A stretch of DNA of 64,000 nt from Sinorhizobium sp. 6-70 (GTDB lineage: Bacteria; Pseudomonadota; Alphaproteobacteria; Rhizobiales; Rhizobiaceae), in contig NZ_JASKLS010000003.1 of NCBI RefSeq assembly GCF_030124375.1, forward strand, positions 479,337-543,336, in the 5' to 3' direction. The translations under genes were made by a program, and so were the position numbers. The number at the start of each line of letters is the position of its first letter. Within the stretch, counting starts at the first letter, position 1. The notes below the pieces were generated by a model, which did no database searches, was not told where the DNA came from, and saw nothing but the letters and a program-made list of their open reading frames with translations. This document shows, one piece after another, positions 43,936-53,083 of the stretch.

Positions 43936-44817
43936 ATGAAGGGAATCATTCTCGCAGGCGGCAGAGGGACCAGGCTCTACCCGGTGACGATCTCGGTGTC
44001 GAAGCAATTGCTTCCGGTCCACGACAAGCCGATGATCTATTACCCGCTCGGCACGCTCATGCTGGCGGGAATTCGCGACATTCTGGTCATCACCATGCCG
44101 AGGGACAAGCCGCTTTTCGAAGAGCTGCTTGGCGACGGAAGTCAGCTCGGCCTTTCGATCTCCTATGCCGAGCAATCCGAGCCGAATGGCCTTGCGGAAG
44201 CTTTCATCATCGGCCGAGAATTTGTCGGGAACAGTCCCGTCGCGCTGATCCTTGGAGACAATATCTTCTATGGCGCGGGTCTTCCCGAACTCTGCCGCGA
44301 GGCCGCAGCTCGCAAAAGTGGCGCTACGATCTTTGCCTATCGCGTGGACGATCCCGAGCGCTATGGCGTGGTGAGCTTCAATGGCCGCAACGGTCGCGCC
44401 GAGACCATCGAGGAAAAGCCGCAACGGCCGAACTCGAGCTGGGCCGTCACGGGCCTCTATTTCTACGAGAACAGCGTACTCGATGTCGCTGCCTCGATCA
44501 GACCGTCCGCCCGCGGCGAGCTGGAAATCACCGACGTCAACCGCGCCTATCTTGACCGCGGCGACCTTCACGTCTGCCGGCTTGGCCGGGGTTTTGCCTG
44601 GCTCGATACCGGCACTCATGACAGCCTGCACGATGCCGCCTCCTTCGTGCGTACGATCGAGCATCGCCAGGGCGTAAAGATCATGTGCCCGGAAGAGATC
44701 GCCTTCGAGCTCGGCTATGTCTCTGCCGAACAGGTGCTCGAACGCGCCGCCTTGCTCGGCAAGAACGAGTACGCGACCTACCTGCAGCGGCGCATCAGGG
44801 AGCTTGCCGATGCTTGA
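43936..44817 (+). CDS. wgaG: Glucose-1-phosphate thymidylyltransferase WgaG (ExpA7, RmlA)
   Basis: A 293-residue nucleotidyltransferase. [20 protein letters not shown] near the N-terminus is the dTTP-binding signature and LGDNIFYG and [17 protein letters not shown] are RmlA motifs. It makes dTDP-glucose from glucose-1-phosphate and dTTP. The ATG at 43936 follows GGGAGG. The first of four dTDP-deoxysugar genes, overlapping wgaH by eight bases. Confidence 0.9.
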   Translation: MKGIILAGGRGTRLYPVTISVSKQLLPVHDKPMIYYPLGTLMLAGIRDILVITMPRDKPLFEELLGDGSQLGLSISYAEQSEPNGLAEAFIIGREFVGNSPVALILGDNIFYGAGLPELCREAAARKSGATIFAYRVDDPERYGVVSFNGRNGRAETIEEKPQRPNSSWAVTGLYFYENSVLDVAASIRPSARGELEITDVNRAYLDRGDLHVCRLGRGFAWLDTGTHDSLHDAASFVRTIEHRQGVKIMCPEEIAFELGYVSAEQVLERAALLGKNEYATYLQRRIRELADA

Positions 44818-45373
44818 GGTAAGAGCCCTGGGCCTCGATGGCGTCCTGGAAATCGTGCCACGCAAGTTCGGTGACGAGCGGGGCTTCTTTTCGGATACCT
44901 ACAATGCCGAGGTTCTCTCTGCGCATGGCATCTCGTTGACCTTCGTGCAGGACAACCACTCCTATTCCGCAATGGCGGGCACGCTACGCGGCCTGCATTA
45001 CCAGCTTCCGCCACGCGCTCAGGTCAAGCTCGTCCGCGTCGTTCGGGGGAGGGCGTTCGATGTGGTCGTCGATATCCGCAAGGGTTCGCCGACATTCGCG
45101 CAATGGATTGCGGTCGAACTCTCGGCCGAAAGGTGGAACCAGGTTCTGGTACCCGCAGGATTCGCCCATGGTTTTGTCACCCTCGAGCCGGACACGGAGG
45201 TTCAATACAAGGTGAGTGAGCACTATTCCGCAGAACATGAACGTGCGATCCGCTTCGACGATCCACAGATCGGCATAAGGTGGCCCGTGGCCGTCGACCA
45301 TCTGCTGCTGTCCGCGAAAGACAGGGGCGCGCCGCTGCTGGCCGATGCCAGCCTCTTCGAAACTCGTGGGTGA
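44810..45373 (+). CDS. wgaH: dTDP-4-dehydrorhamnose 3,5-epimerase WgaH (ExpA8, RmlC)
   Basis: A 187-residue cupin epimerase with [29 protein letters not shown] and [11 protein letters not shown], the RmlC signature (catalytic His in GLHYQ). It epimerises dTDP-4-keto-6-deoxyglucose at C3 and C5. The ATG lies inside the end of wgaG, indicating coupling. Confidence 0.9.
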   Translation: MLEVRALGLDGVLEIVPRKFGDERGFFSDTYNAEVLSAHGISLTFVQDNHSYSAMAGTLRGLHYQLPPRAQVKLVRVVRGRAFDVVVDIRKGSPTFAQWIAVELSAERWNQVLVPAGFAHGFVTLEPDTEVQYKVSEHYSAEHERAIRFDDPQIGIRWPVAVDHLLLSAKDRGAPLLADASLFETRG

Positions 45374-45382
45374 GGGGCAATC

Positions 45383-46453
45383 ATGCGTGTTCTCGTTACA
45401 GGTGGCGCGGGCTTCATCGGCTCTGCGGTCTGCCGGCATCTGGTTGCGAATGGCGCCGAGCGGGTCGTCAATGTCGACAAGCTCACCTATGCCGGCAATC
45501 TTCAGTCCCTGCGCGCGGTGGACAATCACCCGAACTATGCTTTCTACCGTGCGGATATCCGCAACGAGCAATCTCTGCTGGACATCATGCGCCTCGAGCG
45601 CGTCGACGCTGTCATGCATCTCGCTGCCGAGAGCCATGTCGATCGATCGATCGACGGGCCTGGCGCATTTGCGGAAACGAACGTTCTCGGCACGGTCCGT
45701 CTGCTTTGCGCGGCGCTGGCCTATTGGTCGGAGCTCGGCCCAACAGCGCGCGACCGGTTTCGCTTTCACCATGTCTCCACCGACGAAGTGTTCGGGGATC
45801 TTCCTTTCTCCGGCGGTGTTTTCGTCGAAGAGACGCGCTACGCGCCGTCGTCGCCTTATGCGGCCTCGAAGGCGGCAGCGGACCATTTCGTTCGTTCCTG
45901 GCACCAGACCTACGGGCTACCGGTGGTGCTTTCGAACTCGTCCAACAACTACGGACCGTTTCATTTTCCTGAGAAGCTGATCCCCCTGACGATCGTCAAT
46001 GCGATCGAGGAAAGGCCGCTGCCGCTCTATGGATCGGGTGCGAACGTTCGCGATTGGCTCCACGTCGACGACCATGCACGCGCGCTGGAGCTGGTGATGA
46101 GGGCGGGAAGGCCGGGGGAGAGCTACAACATCGGTGCCCGGGCCGCGCGCAACAATCTGTCGGTGGTGGAGAGCATCTGCGACCTGCTCGACATCCGCCT
46201 GCCGCGCAAGGAGGGAAAAAGTTATCGGGACCTCATCACGCTTGTCGCCGACCGGCCCGGCCACGACCGGCGCTATGCGATCGATCCCTCCAAGATCGAG
46301 CGCGAACTCGGCTGGCGGCCAAAGCAGGGTTTCGAGGCAGGTCTGAGCGACACGATCGATTGGTATCTTGCCAACAGCTGGTGGTGGGAGCCAATCCGAC
46401 GCGAGCGCTACAACGGCGCACGCCTTGGTGGACGCCATCGGAGCGTTGCGTGA
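45383..46453 (+). CDS. wgaI: dTDP-glucose 4,6-dehydratase WgaI (ExpA9, RmlB)
   Basis: A 356-residue short-chain dehydrogenase-type dehydratase: NAD motif GGAGFIGSAV (about residues 7-16), HLAAESHVDRSI and the YAASKAA catalytic YxxxK. It converts dTDP-glucose to dTDP-4-keto-6-deoxyglucose. It starts nine bases after wgaH and ends overlapping wgaJ (GTGA). Confidence 0.9.
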   Translation: MRVLVTGGAGFIGSAVCRHLVANGAERVVNVDKLTYAGNLQSLRAVDNHPNYAFYRADIRNEQSLLDIMRLERVDAVMHLAAESHVDRSIDGPGAFAETNVLGTVRLLCAALAYWSELGPTARDRFRFHHVSTDEVFGDLPFSGGVFVEETRYAPSSPYAASKAAADHFVRSWHQTYGLPVVLSNSSNNYGPFHFPEKLIPLTIVNAIEERPLPLYGSGANVRDWLHVDDHARALELVMRAGRPGESYNIGARAARNNLSVVESICDLLDIRLPRKEGKSYRDLITLVADRPGHDRRYAIDPSKIERELGWRPKQGFEAGLSDTIDWYLANSWWWEPIRRERYNGARLGGRHRSVA

Positions 46454-47343
46454 GAATTGTCGTGACAGGCTGCAAGGGGCAACTGGCGCAGAGCCTCGTC
46501 GAACGGGCGCATGGCTGGCCGGATATCGAGATTGTCGCGGTCGGGAGGCCGGATCTCGACTTGGCCCGCATGGAAACGATCCTACCCGCGATCGAACGCT
46601 GTCGGCCTGATTTGGTCGTTTCGGCTGCAGCGTACACCGCCGTGGACCAGGCCGAGAGCGAGGCGGAAAAGGCCTTCGCGATCAACGCCCTCGGCGCCGG
46701 GGCGGTTGCCGAAGCGGCGGCAGCCCTCGATGTGCCAGTCATCCACCTTTCCACCGACTATGTCTTCGACGGGACAAAGGAAGGCAGCTATTGCGAAGAC
46801 GACGCAGCTGCTCCACTCAGCCTCTACGGCGCTTCGAAACTGGCTGGCGAGAGGGCCGTGATCACGGCGAATCCCTTCCACCTCGTCCTGCGGACCGGTT
46901 GGGTCTATAGCCCCGTTGGCAAGAATTTCGTGAAAACCATGTTGCGGCTCGCCGAGGATCACGAGGAGATCGCCGTCGTTGCCGACCAATGGGGCAACCC
47001 ATCTTCGGCGCTGGATCTGGCGGACGCGATCCTTAGCGCAGCCGGTCTGATGACCCAACGCAACCGTGATCAAGTATCCGGCATTTACCACTTGTCGGGG
47101 ACCGGCATTGCAAGCCGCGCCGATCTTGCCCGCCATGTTCTCTCCGTGAGCGGCACTCATGGCGGCCCGTCGGCGCGCGTGCGGAACGTTCCGACAACAG
47201 ATTTCCCGGCGCCCGCGCGTCGTCCCGCTAATTCGTCTTTGTGTTGCGCCAGATTCGCAGAGACATTCGGCTGGACCATGCGTGCCTGGCAGCCTTCGGT
47301 GGAGACGACCGTGCGTCGACTGCTTCGGGACAGAGCGGGTTGA
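46450..47343 (+). CDS. wgaJ: dTDP-4-dehydrorhamnose reductase WgaJ (ExpA10, RmlD)
   Basis: A 297-residue NAD(P)-dependent reductase: GCKGQLAQSL N-terminal motif, STDYVFDGTKEGSY and YGASKLAGE (YxxxK). It completes dTDP-L-rhamnose. The start is GTG at 46450 overlapping the wgaI stop; a longer frame from 46054 runs through wgaI and was rejected. It is the last wga gene. Galactoglucan itself contains no rhamnose, so dTDP-rhamnose may serve a linker, primer or side product. Confidence 0.88.
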   Translation: MRIVVTGCKGQLAQSLVERAHGWPDIEIVAVGRPDLDLARMETILPAIERCRPDLVVSAAAYTAVDQAESEAEKAFAINALGAGAVAEAAAALDVPVIHLSTDYVFDGTKEGSYCEDDAAAPLSLYGASKLAGERAVITANPFHLVLRTGWVYSPVGKNFVKTMLRLAEDHEEIAVVADQWGNPSSALDLADAILSAAGLMTQRNRDQVSGIYHLSGTGIASRADLARHVLSVSGTHGGPSARVRNVPTTDFPAPARRPANSSLCCARFAETFGWTMRAWQPSVETTVRRLLRDRAG

Positions 47344-47345
47344 AG

Positions 47346-47370
47346 AAGGCGCCCGGTGCGCCGACGCCTT
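47346..47370 (+). terminator. Weak stem-loop after wgaJ
   Basis: AAGGCG and CGCCTT form 6-bp arms at 47346-47351 and 47365-47370, with an inner GGCGC/GCGCC pairing. It lies just after the wgaJ stop but has no T-run, so it is at best a Rho-dependent or weak terminator. Confidence 0.25.
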
Positions 47371-47476
47371 GCAGTTCCATAAGATAGATTATGCGATCTT
47401 CTGTTGTAGCGGCAGTTTAGAGATGCGACACAACGCAGCTACCGCCGCCCTCCGAGGTCTTCATGGCGCATTCTGT

Positions 47477-47794
47477 TCAGTCGCCGGCAGCTTTCACAAA
47501 TGCGTCGAATATTCGAGCGCCGGGGTGGCTTTCGGCATCGAGCAGTTCTGGATGCCACTGTAAGCCCATGGCAAAAGATCGCGAACTCAGCTCTATCGCT
47601 TCGACTACTCCGTCTGGCCCCCGGGCCGTAACAACCACGTCACTGGACATTTCGACGATTGCCTCCCGATGAAGGCTGTTCACCTTGAATGTCTCGGCAC
47701 TGAAGATACCAGCCATTCTGGTGCCGTGATCTGGTGCACCGGTTTCAAAGGGGACTTCGAGTGGGTGCGCGTCCCCAATGTGCTCAATGCGCAA
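47477..47794 (-). pseudogene. Class I glutamine amidotransferase (PuuD-like) 3' remnant
   Basis: The minus-strand frame encodes the C-terminal half of a gamma-glutamyl-GABA hydrolase-type amidotransferase: FKVNSLHREAI and the catalytic His-Glu in GLQWHPELLDAESHPG. The N-terminal half with the catalytic cysteine is missing; homology ends near 47728, where a different gene fragment begins on the other strand. No usable start is seen. It is a truncated gene. Confidence 0.6.
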
Positions 47795-47956
47795 GGTCAG
47801 CCATCGTACGAAAACGGGTCGTCGAGCGTCCCTGGTGTGTATTTTGCCGGCCTGCCTTTCGCGATCTCGCGACGGTCGGGCACAATATTGGCAATCGCGG
47901 AGGAAGCAGCTCTGTTGGCCGACAATATCCTGCGTCGGTTAAAAACCCACCCCTAA
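47669..47956 (+). pseudogene. FAD-dependent oxidoreductase (flavin monooxygenase-like) 3' remnant
   Basis: From about 47716 the plus-strand frame reads SGAVIWCTGFKGDFEWVRVPN and later VPGVYFAGLPFAISRRSG, the C-terminal end of a flavin-containing monooxygenase/oxidoreductase. The FAD-binding N-terminus is missing. The junction with the opposing amidotransferase fragment near 47.72 kb marks a rearrangement point right behind the galactoglucan locus. Confidence 0.6.
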
Positions 47957-48215
47957 CACCGGATTCAGTGACGTAGCGCCCAAGCGAATTTCATCCGCGA
48001 GGCGGCTTCCCCCTCGCGAGATTCAATTCGTTAAGGTGTGCCGCAATGGCCGACACCGTAGTTTCGGACGCTGTGAATGAATGTCAGCAACGGGGAGCAA
48101 GCGGACAATCGAGCTGATGAGCGTGCTATCTTAGTGAGGTATTCAATCAAGTCCGTCTCGCCTCGAATTTCCTGCGACCGAGTGCGACCTCTCCGCCAAG
48201 GAAACCGCCCGAACT

Positions 48216-49445
48216 TTATTCATAACGGAGGGCATCAATGGGCGGCAGTCGAGACGCCTGGAGAGCCGGATAAAACCCGAACAAGACACCAACCAGAGCC
48301 GCGAAGCCGCTAGCCAGCAGGATGGGTTCGATCCTCAACGCCGTTCGCACGCCGAACACGGTGTCGACGAGGGTCGCGCCCGTGACACCTACGAGAATGC
48401 CGATAATGCCGCCGAGCATCGCAAGCGTCATCGCTTCCACGAGAAACTGCGAGAGGATATCCCTCGGCGCGGCTCCGATTGCGGCACGAATGCCGATCTC
48501 GCGCGTCCGCTCGGCGACCGATACGAGCATGATGTTCATGATGCCGATGCCCCCGGTCAGCAGCGAGATCGACGCGACAGAAGCGAGCAGGATCGTAAGT
48601 GCCGATGAGGAAGCCTCCTGCAGTTTGCGGAACTCCGCCAAGTCAGTTATGCGGAAACTGTCCTCCTGCCCGGCCGCCAAACGGTGGCGAAACCGCAGAG
48701 CTTCGCTGATTTCTTCTTTTACTGGCTCTAGCGCAATCTCGGGTTCGACCTTCACGGCGATGCCGCTCACAGACTGCCACCGACCGGCTCGGCGGCCGAG
48801 CAGATGATTGCGCGCAGCCTTCAGCGGCACGAGGACAATGTCGTCAAGGTCCGAGCCGTCCACCATCTCGCCCTTCGATTGGAGCACACCGATCACTCGA
48901 AAGCTCAGATGATTGACGCGGATGTCGTGGCCTACCGGATCAATCCCGGAGAAAAGCTTGGTCGCCACGGTGTGACCGAGGATGGCCGCTCTGGAGGCGT
49001 CTTCCATTTCGTCGAAGCCAAACGACCGACCGCTGGCGATGTCCCAATTCTTCACGTTCTCGAAATCGCCGGTGACCCCGAGCACCGAAGTCGACCAGTT
49101 CCGGCCGCCCTGCACCAATTGCGCCCGCAAACGGACAAAAGGCGTGGCCTTAATATGCGGGAACTCGCGGGCGAGCGCAGCGGCGTCTTCGTCTGTCAGC
49201 GACAGCCTCGTGCCGGCACCCATGCTGACGCCGCTGACGACAGCGGAAGCCGGGTTGATGGTGAAATTGGTCGGGCCTAGTTTTTCGATGTCCTCCCTAA
49301 TCCTCTGCTGTGTCCCGGCCCCGATCGCAATCATGACAATCACCGAGGCGGTGCCAAAGACGATCCCGAGCGTCGTCAGGATGCTGCGCATTGTGTTGGC
49401 TCGGATGGCGCGCCAGGCTTCGCGGACATTGAGGGTGGTTCTCAT
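48216..49445 (-). CDS. MacB-like ABC exporter permease
   Basis: A 409-residue FtsX/MacB-type permease: one N-terminal membrane segment (SILTTLGIVFGTASVIVMIAIG), a large periplasmic domain, and three C-terminal segments with GGIGIMNIMLVSVAERTREIGIRAAIGA, the hallmark of MacB-type mechanotransmission permeases. The ATPase is encoded by a separate gene that overlaps its start (ATGA). It is the last gene of the adaptor-ATPase-permease operon. Confidence 0.85.
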   Translation of the reverse strand: MRTTLNVREAWRAIRANTMRSILTTLGIVFGTASVIVMIAIGAGTQQRIREDIEKLGPTNFTINPASAVVSGVSMGAGTRLSLTDEDAAALAREFPHIKATPFVRLRAQLVQGGRNWSTSVLGVTGDFENVKNWDIASGRSFGFDEMEDASRAAILGHTVATKLFSGIDPVGHDIRVNHLSFRVIGVLQSKGEMVDGSDLDDIVLVPLKAARNHLLGRRAGRWQSVSGIAVKVEPEIALEPVKEEISEALRFRHRLAAGQEDSFRITDLAEFRKLQEASSSALTILLASVASISLLTGGIGIMNIMLVSVAERTREIGIRAAIGAAPRDILSQFLVEAMTLAMLGGIIGILVGVTGATLVDTVFGVRTALRIEPILLASGFAALVGVLFGFYPALQASRLPPIDALRYE

Positions 49446-50155
49446 TGGGCCGCCTCGAGCTGACCGCTCGTTGATGACGCATCAGAGATGATCCGTCCAT
49501 CCTTCAACGTGATAATGCGGTGCATGGAAGAGGCGACCGCAGGGTCATGCGTGACAAGCAGCAGCGTCACGCCAGTTTCGTTGATCTCGTAGAGCATGTT
49601 CAGGATCGTTCGGCTGACCGCGGTGTCGAGCGCGCCTGTTGGCTCGTCGGCCATGACAATTTTCGGCTTGTTGGCGAGCGCGCGGGCAATAGCGACCCGC
49701 TGTTGCTCGCCGCCAGACAACTGCGAGGGAAGGTGACTGGCCCTGTGGATGAGGCCGACGAGTTCGAGCAACTGCATGGCACGGTCGCGCCGGGCCGCGC
49801 GGCTCCAGCCGCCAGCATAGATCAGCGGTAGTTCAACATTCTCGAAGGCTGTCGCCCGCGCCAAGAGGTTGAAATTCTGGAAGACGAAACCGAAGACCTG
49901 TCCGCGCAGGGCGGCCAACTGCGACATGGACAGGCTGCTGACGTCGGTGTTGTCCAGCATGTAAGTGCCTGAGGACGGCACGTCGAGGCAGCCGAGGATG
50001 TTCAGCAGCGTCGATTTGCCGGAACCGGACGGCCCCATGATCGCGACCGCTTCGCCCTGCTCCACGCGGAGAGTGATGTCGATCAGCGCGTTCACATCGC
50101 TGCCTCCCATTGGGTACAGTCGCGACAACCGGGAGGTTGCGATCAGCGGCCTCAC
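49442..50155 (-). CDS. MacB-like ABC exporter ATPase
   Basis: A 237-residue ATPase of the MacB/LolD type: Walker [10 protein letters not shown] (41-49), signature [15 protein letters not shown] and Walker [14 protein letters not shown]. The start is GTG at 50155, overlapping the adaptor stop (GTGA). It forms, with the neighbouring permease and adaptor, a tripartite exporter that needs an outer-membrane TolC not found here. Confidence 0.87.
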   Translation of the reverse strand: MRPLIATSRLSRLYPMGGSDVNALIDITLRVEQGEAVAIMGPSGSGKSTLLNILGCLDVPSSGTYMLDNTDVSSLSMSQLAALRGQVFGFVFQNFNLLARATAFENVELPLIYAGGWSRAARRDRAMQLLELVGLIHRASHLPSQLSGGEQQRVAIARALANKPKIVMADEPTGALDTAVSRTILNMLYEINETGVTLLLVTHDPAVASSMHRIITLKDGRIISDASSTSGQLEAAQ

Positions 50156-51459
50156 TGGAACACCCCGATGAGGCGTTTTGCCGCCGACTCTTTGCGCGCG
50201 ACGGGGCGAACACCGACCGCAACCAGGTCTCCCGGCGCAACCTCCGCGCCGATGATTTCGACCATGTCGCCGTCGGTCACCCCCAGCTTCACGTCAACGG
50301 GCTTCAACTCGCCGGCCCTTTCGAGCCACAGTACCGCAGCGTCCGGCACAAGCCTTGGTCCTGACTGCCGGAAGCGGATGGCGGCGGTCGGCGTCTTGAG
50401 GACTTCGTTGCGCTCGGTGACGATGACGCGGGCGGTAGCGGTCATGCCCGGCAGCAGCATGAGTTCGGGATTCGGTGCCTTCACGACAACGGTGTAGGTA
50501 ACCACATTTTGCGACGTGGTGGGAGAGAGACGGACCTGCTCCACGCTGCCGCCGAAGTTCCGTCCAGGGTAGGCATCGACGGTGAATTCGACGCGTAGGC
50601 CAGGGCTGATGCGGCCGATCGCCGACTCGTCGATCAGCATGTTGACCTGCATGTCGCGCAGGTCCTTGGCGATTGTGAACAGCGTCGGAGCCTGCAGGCT
50701 CGCGGCGACAATCTGGCCGACTTCGATGCTTCTGTCGACGACCACCCCATCGACGGGCGAGTGGATGCGCGTACGCTCCAGATTGGTTCGCGCTTGTTTC
50801 AGCGCCGCATTCGTCCGTTGAACACCCGAACGGGCTTCCAGCAATTGCGCGTCCGCCAGGCGCTTCGCAGTTTCCGCCTTGTCGCGTTCGACAAGGGAGC
50901 CCGCCCCGCTCCGGTGGAGACTGTCGCGGCGCTTGAGCTCCGCCGCGGATTCTTGAGCTGCGACCTCTGCCTTCAGAAGCGCAGCGGCGGCCATATCGAC
51001 TTCCGCCCGGGCCTGCTCGACAGCGATTCGGAAAGTGGTTGCGTCCAACGTGGCGATGACATCGCCGCGCCGGACGGGCGCATTGAAATCGGCTTGTATC
51101 TGATCGATCTGCCCGGAAATCTGCGTACTGACGACCACCGTGGCAACAGGCGTAAGCTGCCCGGTGGCGGTGACGGTGGAAACAAGATCACCGCGTTCGA
51201 CGGTGGCGAAACGATAGACCTCCTCTTGCGTCCGCGAAGCATCGGACACCCGGGTGACGGATGCCGCCGCCGCCGCAAGCTTCGAGTGGACCGCCGACAA
51301 CTCATCGGCGACCCACTCCGGAGAGACTTGTGCAAGTCTGGCCTGAACCGCAGATTGCTGCTCGGTTATCCACTCACTGACGCCTGCGTTGGGCACCACG
51401 GCGGCAGCGGACAACGATCCGATCGAGACGAAAGCGCCTAACAACACCCATCTGCCCAT
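50152..51459 (-). CDS. MacA-like periplasmic adaptor protein
   Basis: A 435-residue membrane-fusion protein: hydrophobic N-terminal anchor (WVLLGAFVSIGSLSAAAVV), lipoyl half VVSTQISGQIDQIQADFNAPVRRGDVIATLD, coiled-coil hairpin about residues 150-215, and second lipoyl half RIHSPVDGVVVDRSIEVGQ. An unusually long segment (about 30-85) between the anchor and the first lipoyl half is predicted helical. It lies 75 bases behind a small secreted-peptide gene on the same strand. Confidence 0.84.
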   Translation of the reverse strand: MGRWVLLGAFVSIGSLSAAAVVPNAGVSEWITEQQSAVQARLAQVSPEWVADELSAVHSKLAAAAASVTRVSDASRTQEEVYRFATVERGDLVSTVTATGQLTPVATVVVSTQISGQIDQIQADFNAPVRRGDVIATLDATTFRIAVEQARAEVDMAAAALLKAEVAAQESAAELKRRDSLHRSGAGSLVERDKAETAKRLADAQLLEARSGVQRTNAALKQARTNLERTRIHSPVDGVVVDRSIEVGQIVAASLQAPTLFTIAKDLRDMQVNMLIDESAIGRISPGLRVEFTVDAYPGRNFGGSVEQVRLSPTTSQNVVTYTVVVKAPNPELMLLPGMTATARVIVTERNEVLKTPTAAIRFRQSGPRLVPDAAVLWLERAGELKPVDVKLGVTDGDMVEIIGAEVAPGDLVAVGVRPVARKESAAKRLIGVFQ

Positions 51460-51533
51460 ACTCGTTCATCCCCATGAGTTGCTCCCGAATACAGGAGAGG
51501 CGATTTGAACGCTCGTCGGGGTATTACGCAGTG

Positions 51534-51812
51534 TTACGCCGGTTCACACAGGCTATCATCAACCTGCACTTCATCTGTCGTAGTAGTTTGAGTGAATGTA
51601 CCGCGGGTGTTTCCTGTCTGTGTGTGAGTCCACTGGAAAGTGGTGATGGTTACCGTGGATTGGAAACATGCTTTCACATTACCGCTGTTGCCCGCAGTCT
51701 GTGCTCGGAATTGGGTCTCTGTCACCGAACCAATTTGTACTGGTACCCAAGCTGCAAAGGCGACGCCGGTTGTGGCCGCGAACATCGAAACGGCGAGTAG
51801 GATTTTCTTCAT
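51534..51812 (-). CDS. Small Sec-targeted Thr/Gln-rich peptide with two cysteines
   Basis: A 92-residue precursor with a clear signal peptide (MKKILLAVSMFAATTGVAFA, cleaved before AWVPVQ). The mature form of about 72 residues is rich in Thr and Gln and has two cysteines (in VKACFQS and DSLCEPA) that could form one disulfide. GGAGGAGTGAAGCAG precedes the ATG at 51812; the in-frame ATG at 51860 was rejected. It stands directly before the MacAB-like operon. No family was recognised. It could be the exported cargo, as MacAB-TolC exports the small enterotoxin STII in E. coli; this is inference. Confidence 0.65.
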   Translation of the reverse strand: MKKILLAVSMFAATTGVAFAAWVPVQIGSVTETQFRAQTAGNSGNVKACFQSTVTITTFQWTHTQTGNTRGTFTQTTTTDEVQVDDSLCEPA

Positions 51813-52339
51813 CTGCTTCACTCCTCCAGCTATGGCGGATGCGGCAGCACTATTTTCCACGCAACCGCCGTTGCGGCCGCCTTACGATTCTCCCATCGTC
51901 GCAATGTCCGGCGGCCGAAGAATTAAGCCTCCTGTATCCGACTAGTGGGCGCGCGTGTCTATTTGCGCTTCGATAGTGTTTGAGGTTTCATTCGATAGTA
52001 ACCGATGGATATACCGTTCCGGCCGTCGCCGTGTTGGCATCGCGCTTCGACATTGATGGGCGGGCGTGGTCGGCGGCGACGCGCCGACTTGGGAGTCCCT
52101 GCGCAAACGGTCGGGTGAAAACAGAGACGGCATGGAAGCCTCTCCTGCGGGCATGGCCGAGCACGTTAGGCCCAGCGATTGCGGTGTGATGCTCAACGCA
52201 CTTGATCGGACAACCGACGTTTGACGAGGTGCTACAGCGCGCAGGCAAATACCTTCAGTGCCCCCCGAACGGGATGTAGCTGTGTCCAAAGATGTTACCG
52301 CCGCTCTGCCTCCAATACCCGATTTGACACCGCAATTCT
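51813..52339. other. Intergenic region, no gene recognised
   Basis: This 527-bp stretch separates the secreted-peptide gene (start 51812) from the end of the LuxR-type regulator gene (52340), both minus strand. It must contain the promoter of the peptide-exporter unit. Reading frames present lack a credible start site or family match. Confidence 0.4.
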
Positions 52340-53083
52340 TCAGGTGTGCCCGGCCGCGAACCGTGCTCCGATCACGGCGTCGGAACCGATCGCCTCCTTA
52401 TTCCGCCGTCCTTTCAAACTGGCCATCTCCGCATCCTCCAGCCACCGACGCGCCAAATGCGTTCTGCCGCTGAGATGAAGCCTTTCGTAGATATGGTGCA
52501 AATGCATCTTCACTGTGCCCTCACACAAATTGAGTTCGCGCGCGATTTCCTTGTTACTCAGACCTCGCGACACGAACTGGGCTATTTCAGCTTCCCGACA
52601 TGTGAGGCACGTCCCATTCTGTGTACGCTGTTCCGCGACCGCGAGATGGCACAACAGGTCGGGATCGATCCACCTGCGGCCCCGATACACGCTCTCGACA
52701 CAATCGATGACGCTCCTGGCGCGACCCGCGCTCAACAGAATGCCCTCTACGCCAAGACTCACCAGACCCGCTGCCGTGACGGCGTCGTGCTCATCTAGCA
52801 TTAAGATGATTGCCACCGAACGGTACCTCGCGCGCAGTTGCAAGACCGTTTTGGCGGGTTCCTGACATACGATGTTATCCGCCAAAATGATGATGTCCGG
52901 GCGAGAGGTTTCCACGGAATGCAGGAGGTCACTCTCGCACGAGCAGCGCGCGACGACGCGATGGCCACCCGCTTCCAATAAGGCCCCCAGTCCGGCGCTC
53001 GCGATTTCGTGCCGGTTGGCAATTGCCACGGCGGTTGGCGGGACGGCCGTTCCAGCCGATGAAATGAGTTCTCCCACTGCCAT
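52340..53083 (-). CDS. LuxR/NarL-type regulator with degenerate receiver domain
   Basis: A 247-residue protein with a C-terminal LuxR helix-turn-helix (LTCREAEIAQFVSRGLSNKEIARELNLCEGTVKMHLHHIYERL, split here only as one motif reference around residues 165-205). The N-terminal region resembles a receiver (RPDIIILADN), but the acidic pair at the first strand is replaced by ANRHE and the phospho-acceptor aspartate is out of place, so phosphorylation is doubtful. The ATG at 53083 follows a purine-rich stretch. It lies upstream of the peptide-MacAB unit and may regulate it. Confidence 0.75.
   Translation of the reverse strand: MAVGELISSAGTAVPPTAVAIANRHEIASAGLGALLEAGGHRVVARCSCESDLLHSVETSRPDIIILADNIVCQEPAKTVLQLRARYRSVAIILMLDEHDAVTAAGLVSLGVEGILLSAGRARSVIDCVESVYRGRRWIDPDLLCHLAVAEQRTQNGTCLTCREAEIAQFVSRGLSNKEIARELNLCEGTVKMHLHHIYERLHLSGRTHLARRWLEDAEMASLKGRRNKEAIGSDAVIGARFAAGHT

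Noticed and set aside
46054..46449. In-frame upstream extension of wgaJ
   Set aside because: It lies within wgaI in another frame; the RmlD fold begins at the GTG at 46450 that overlaps the wgaI stop.
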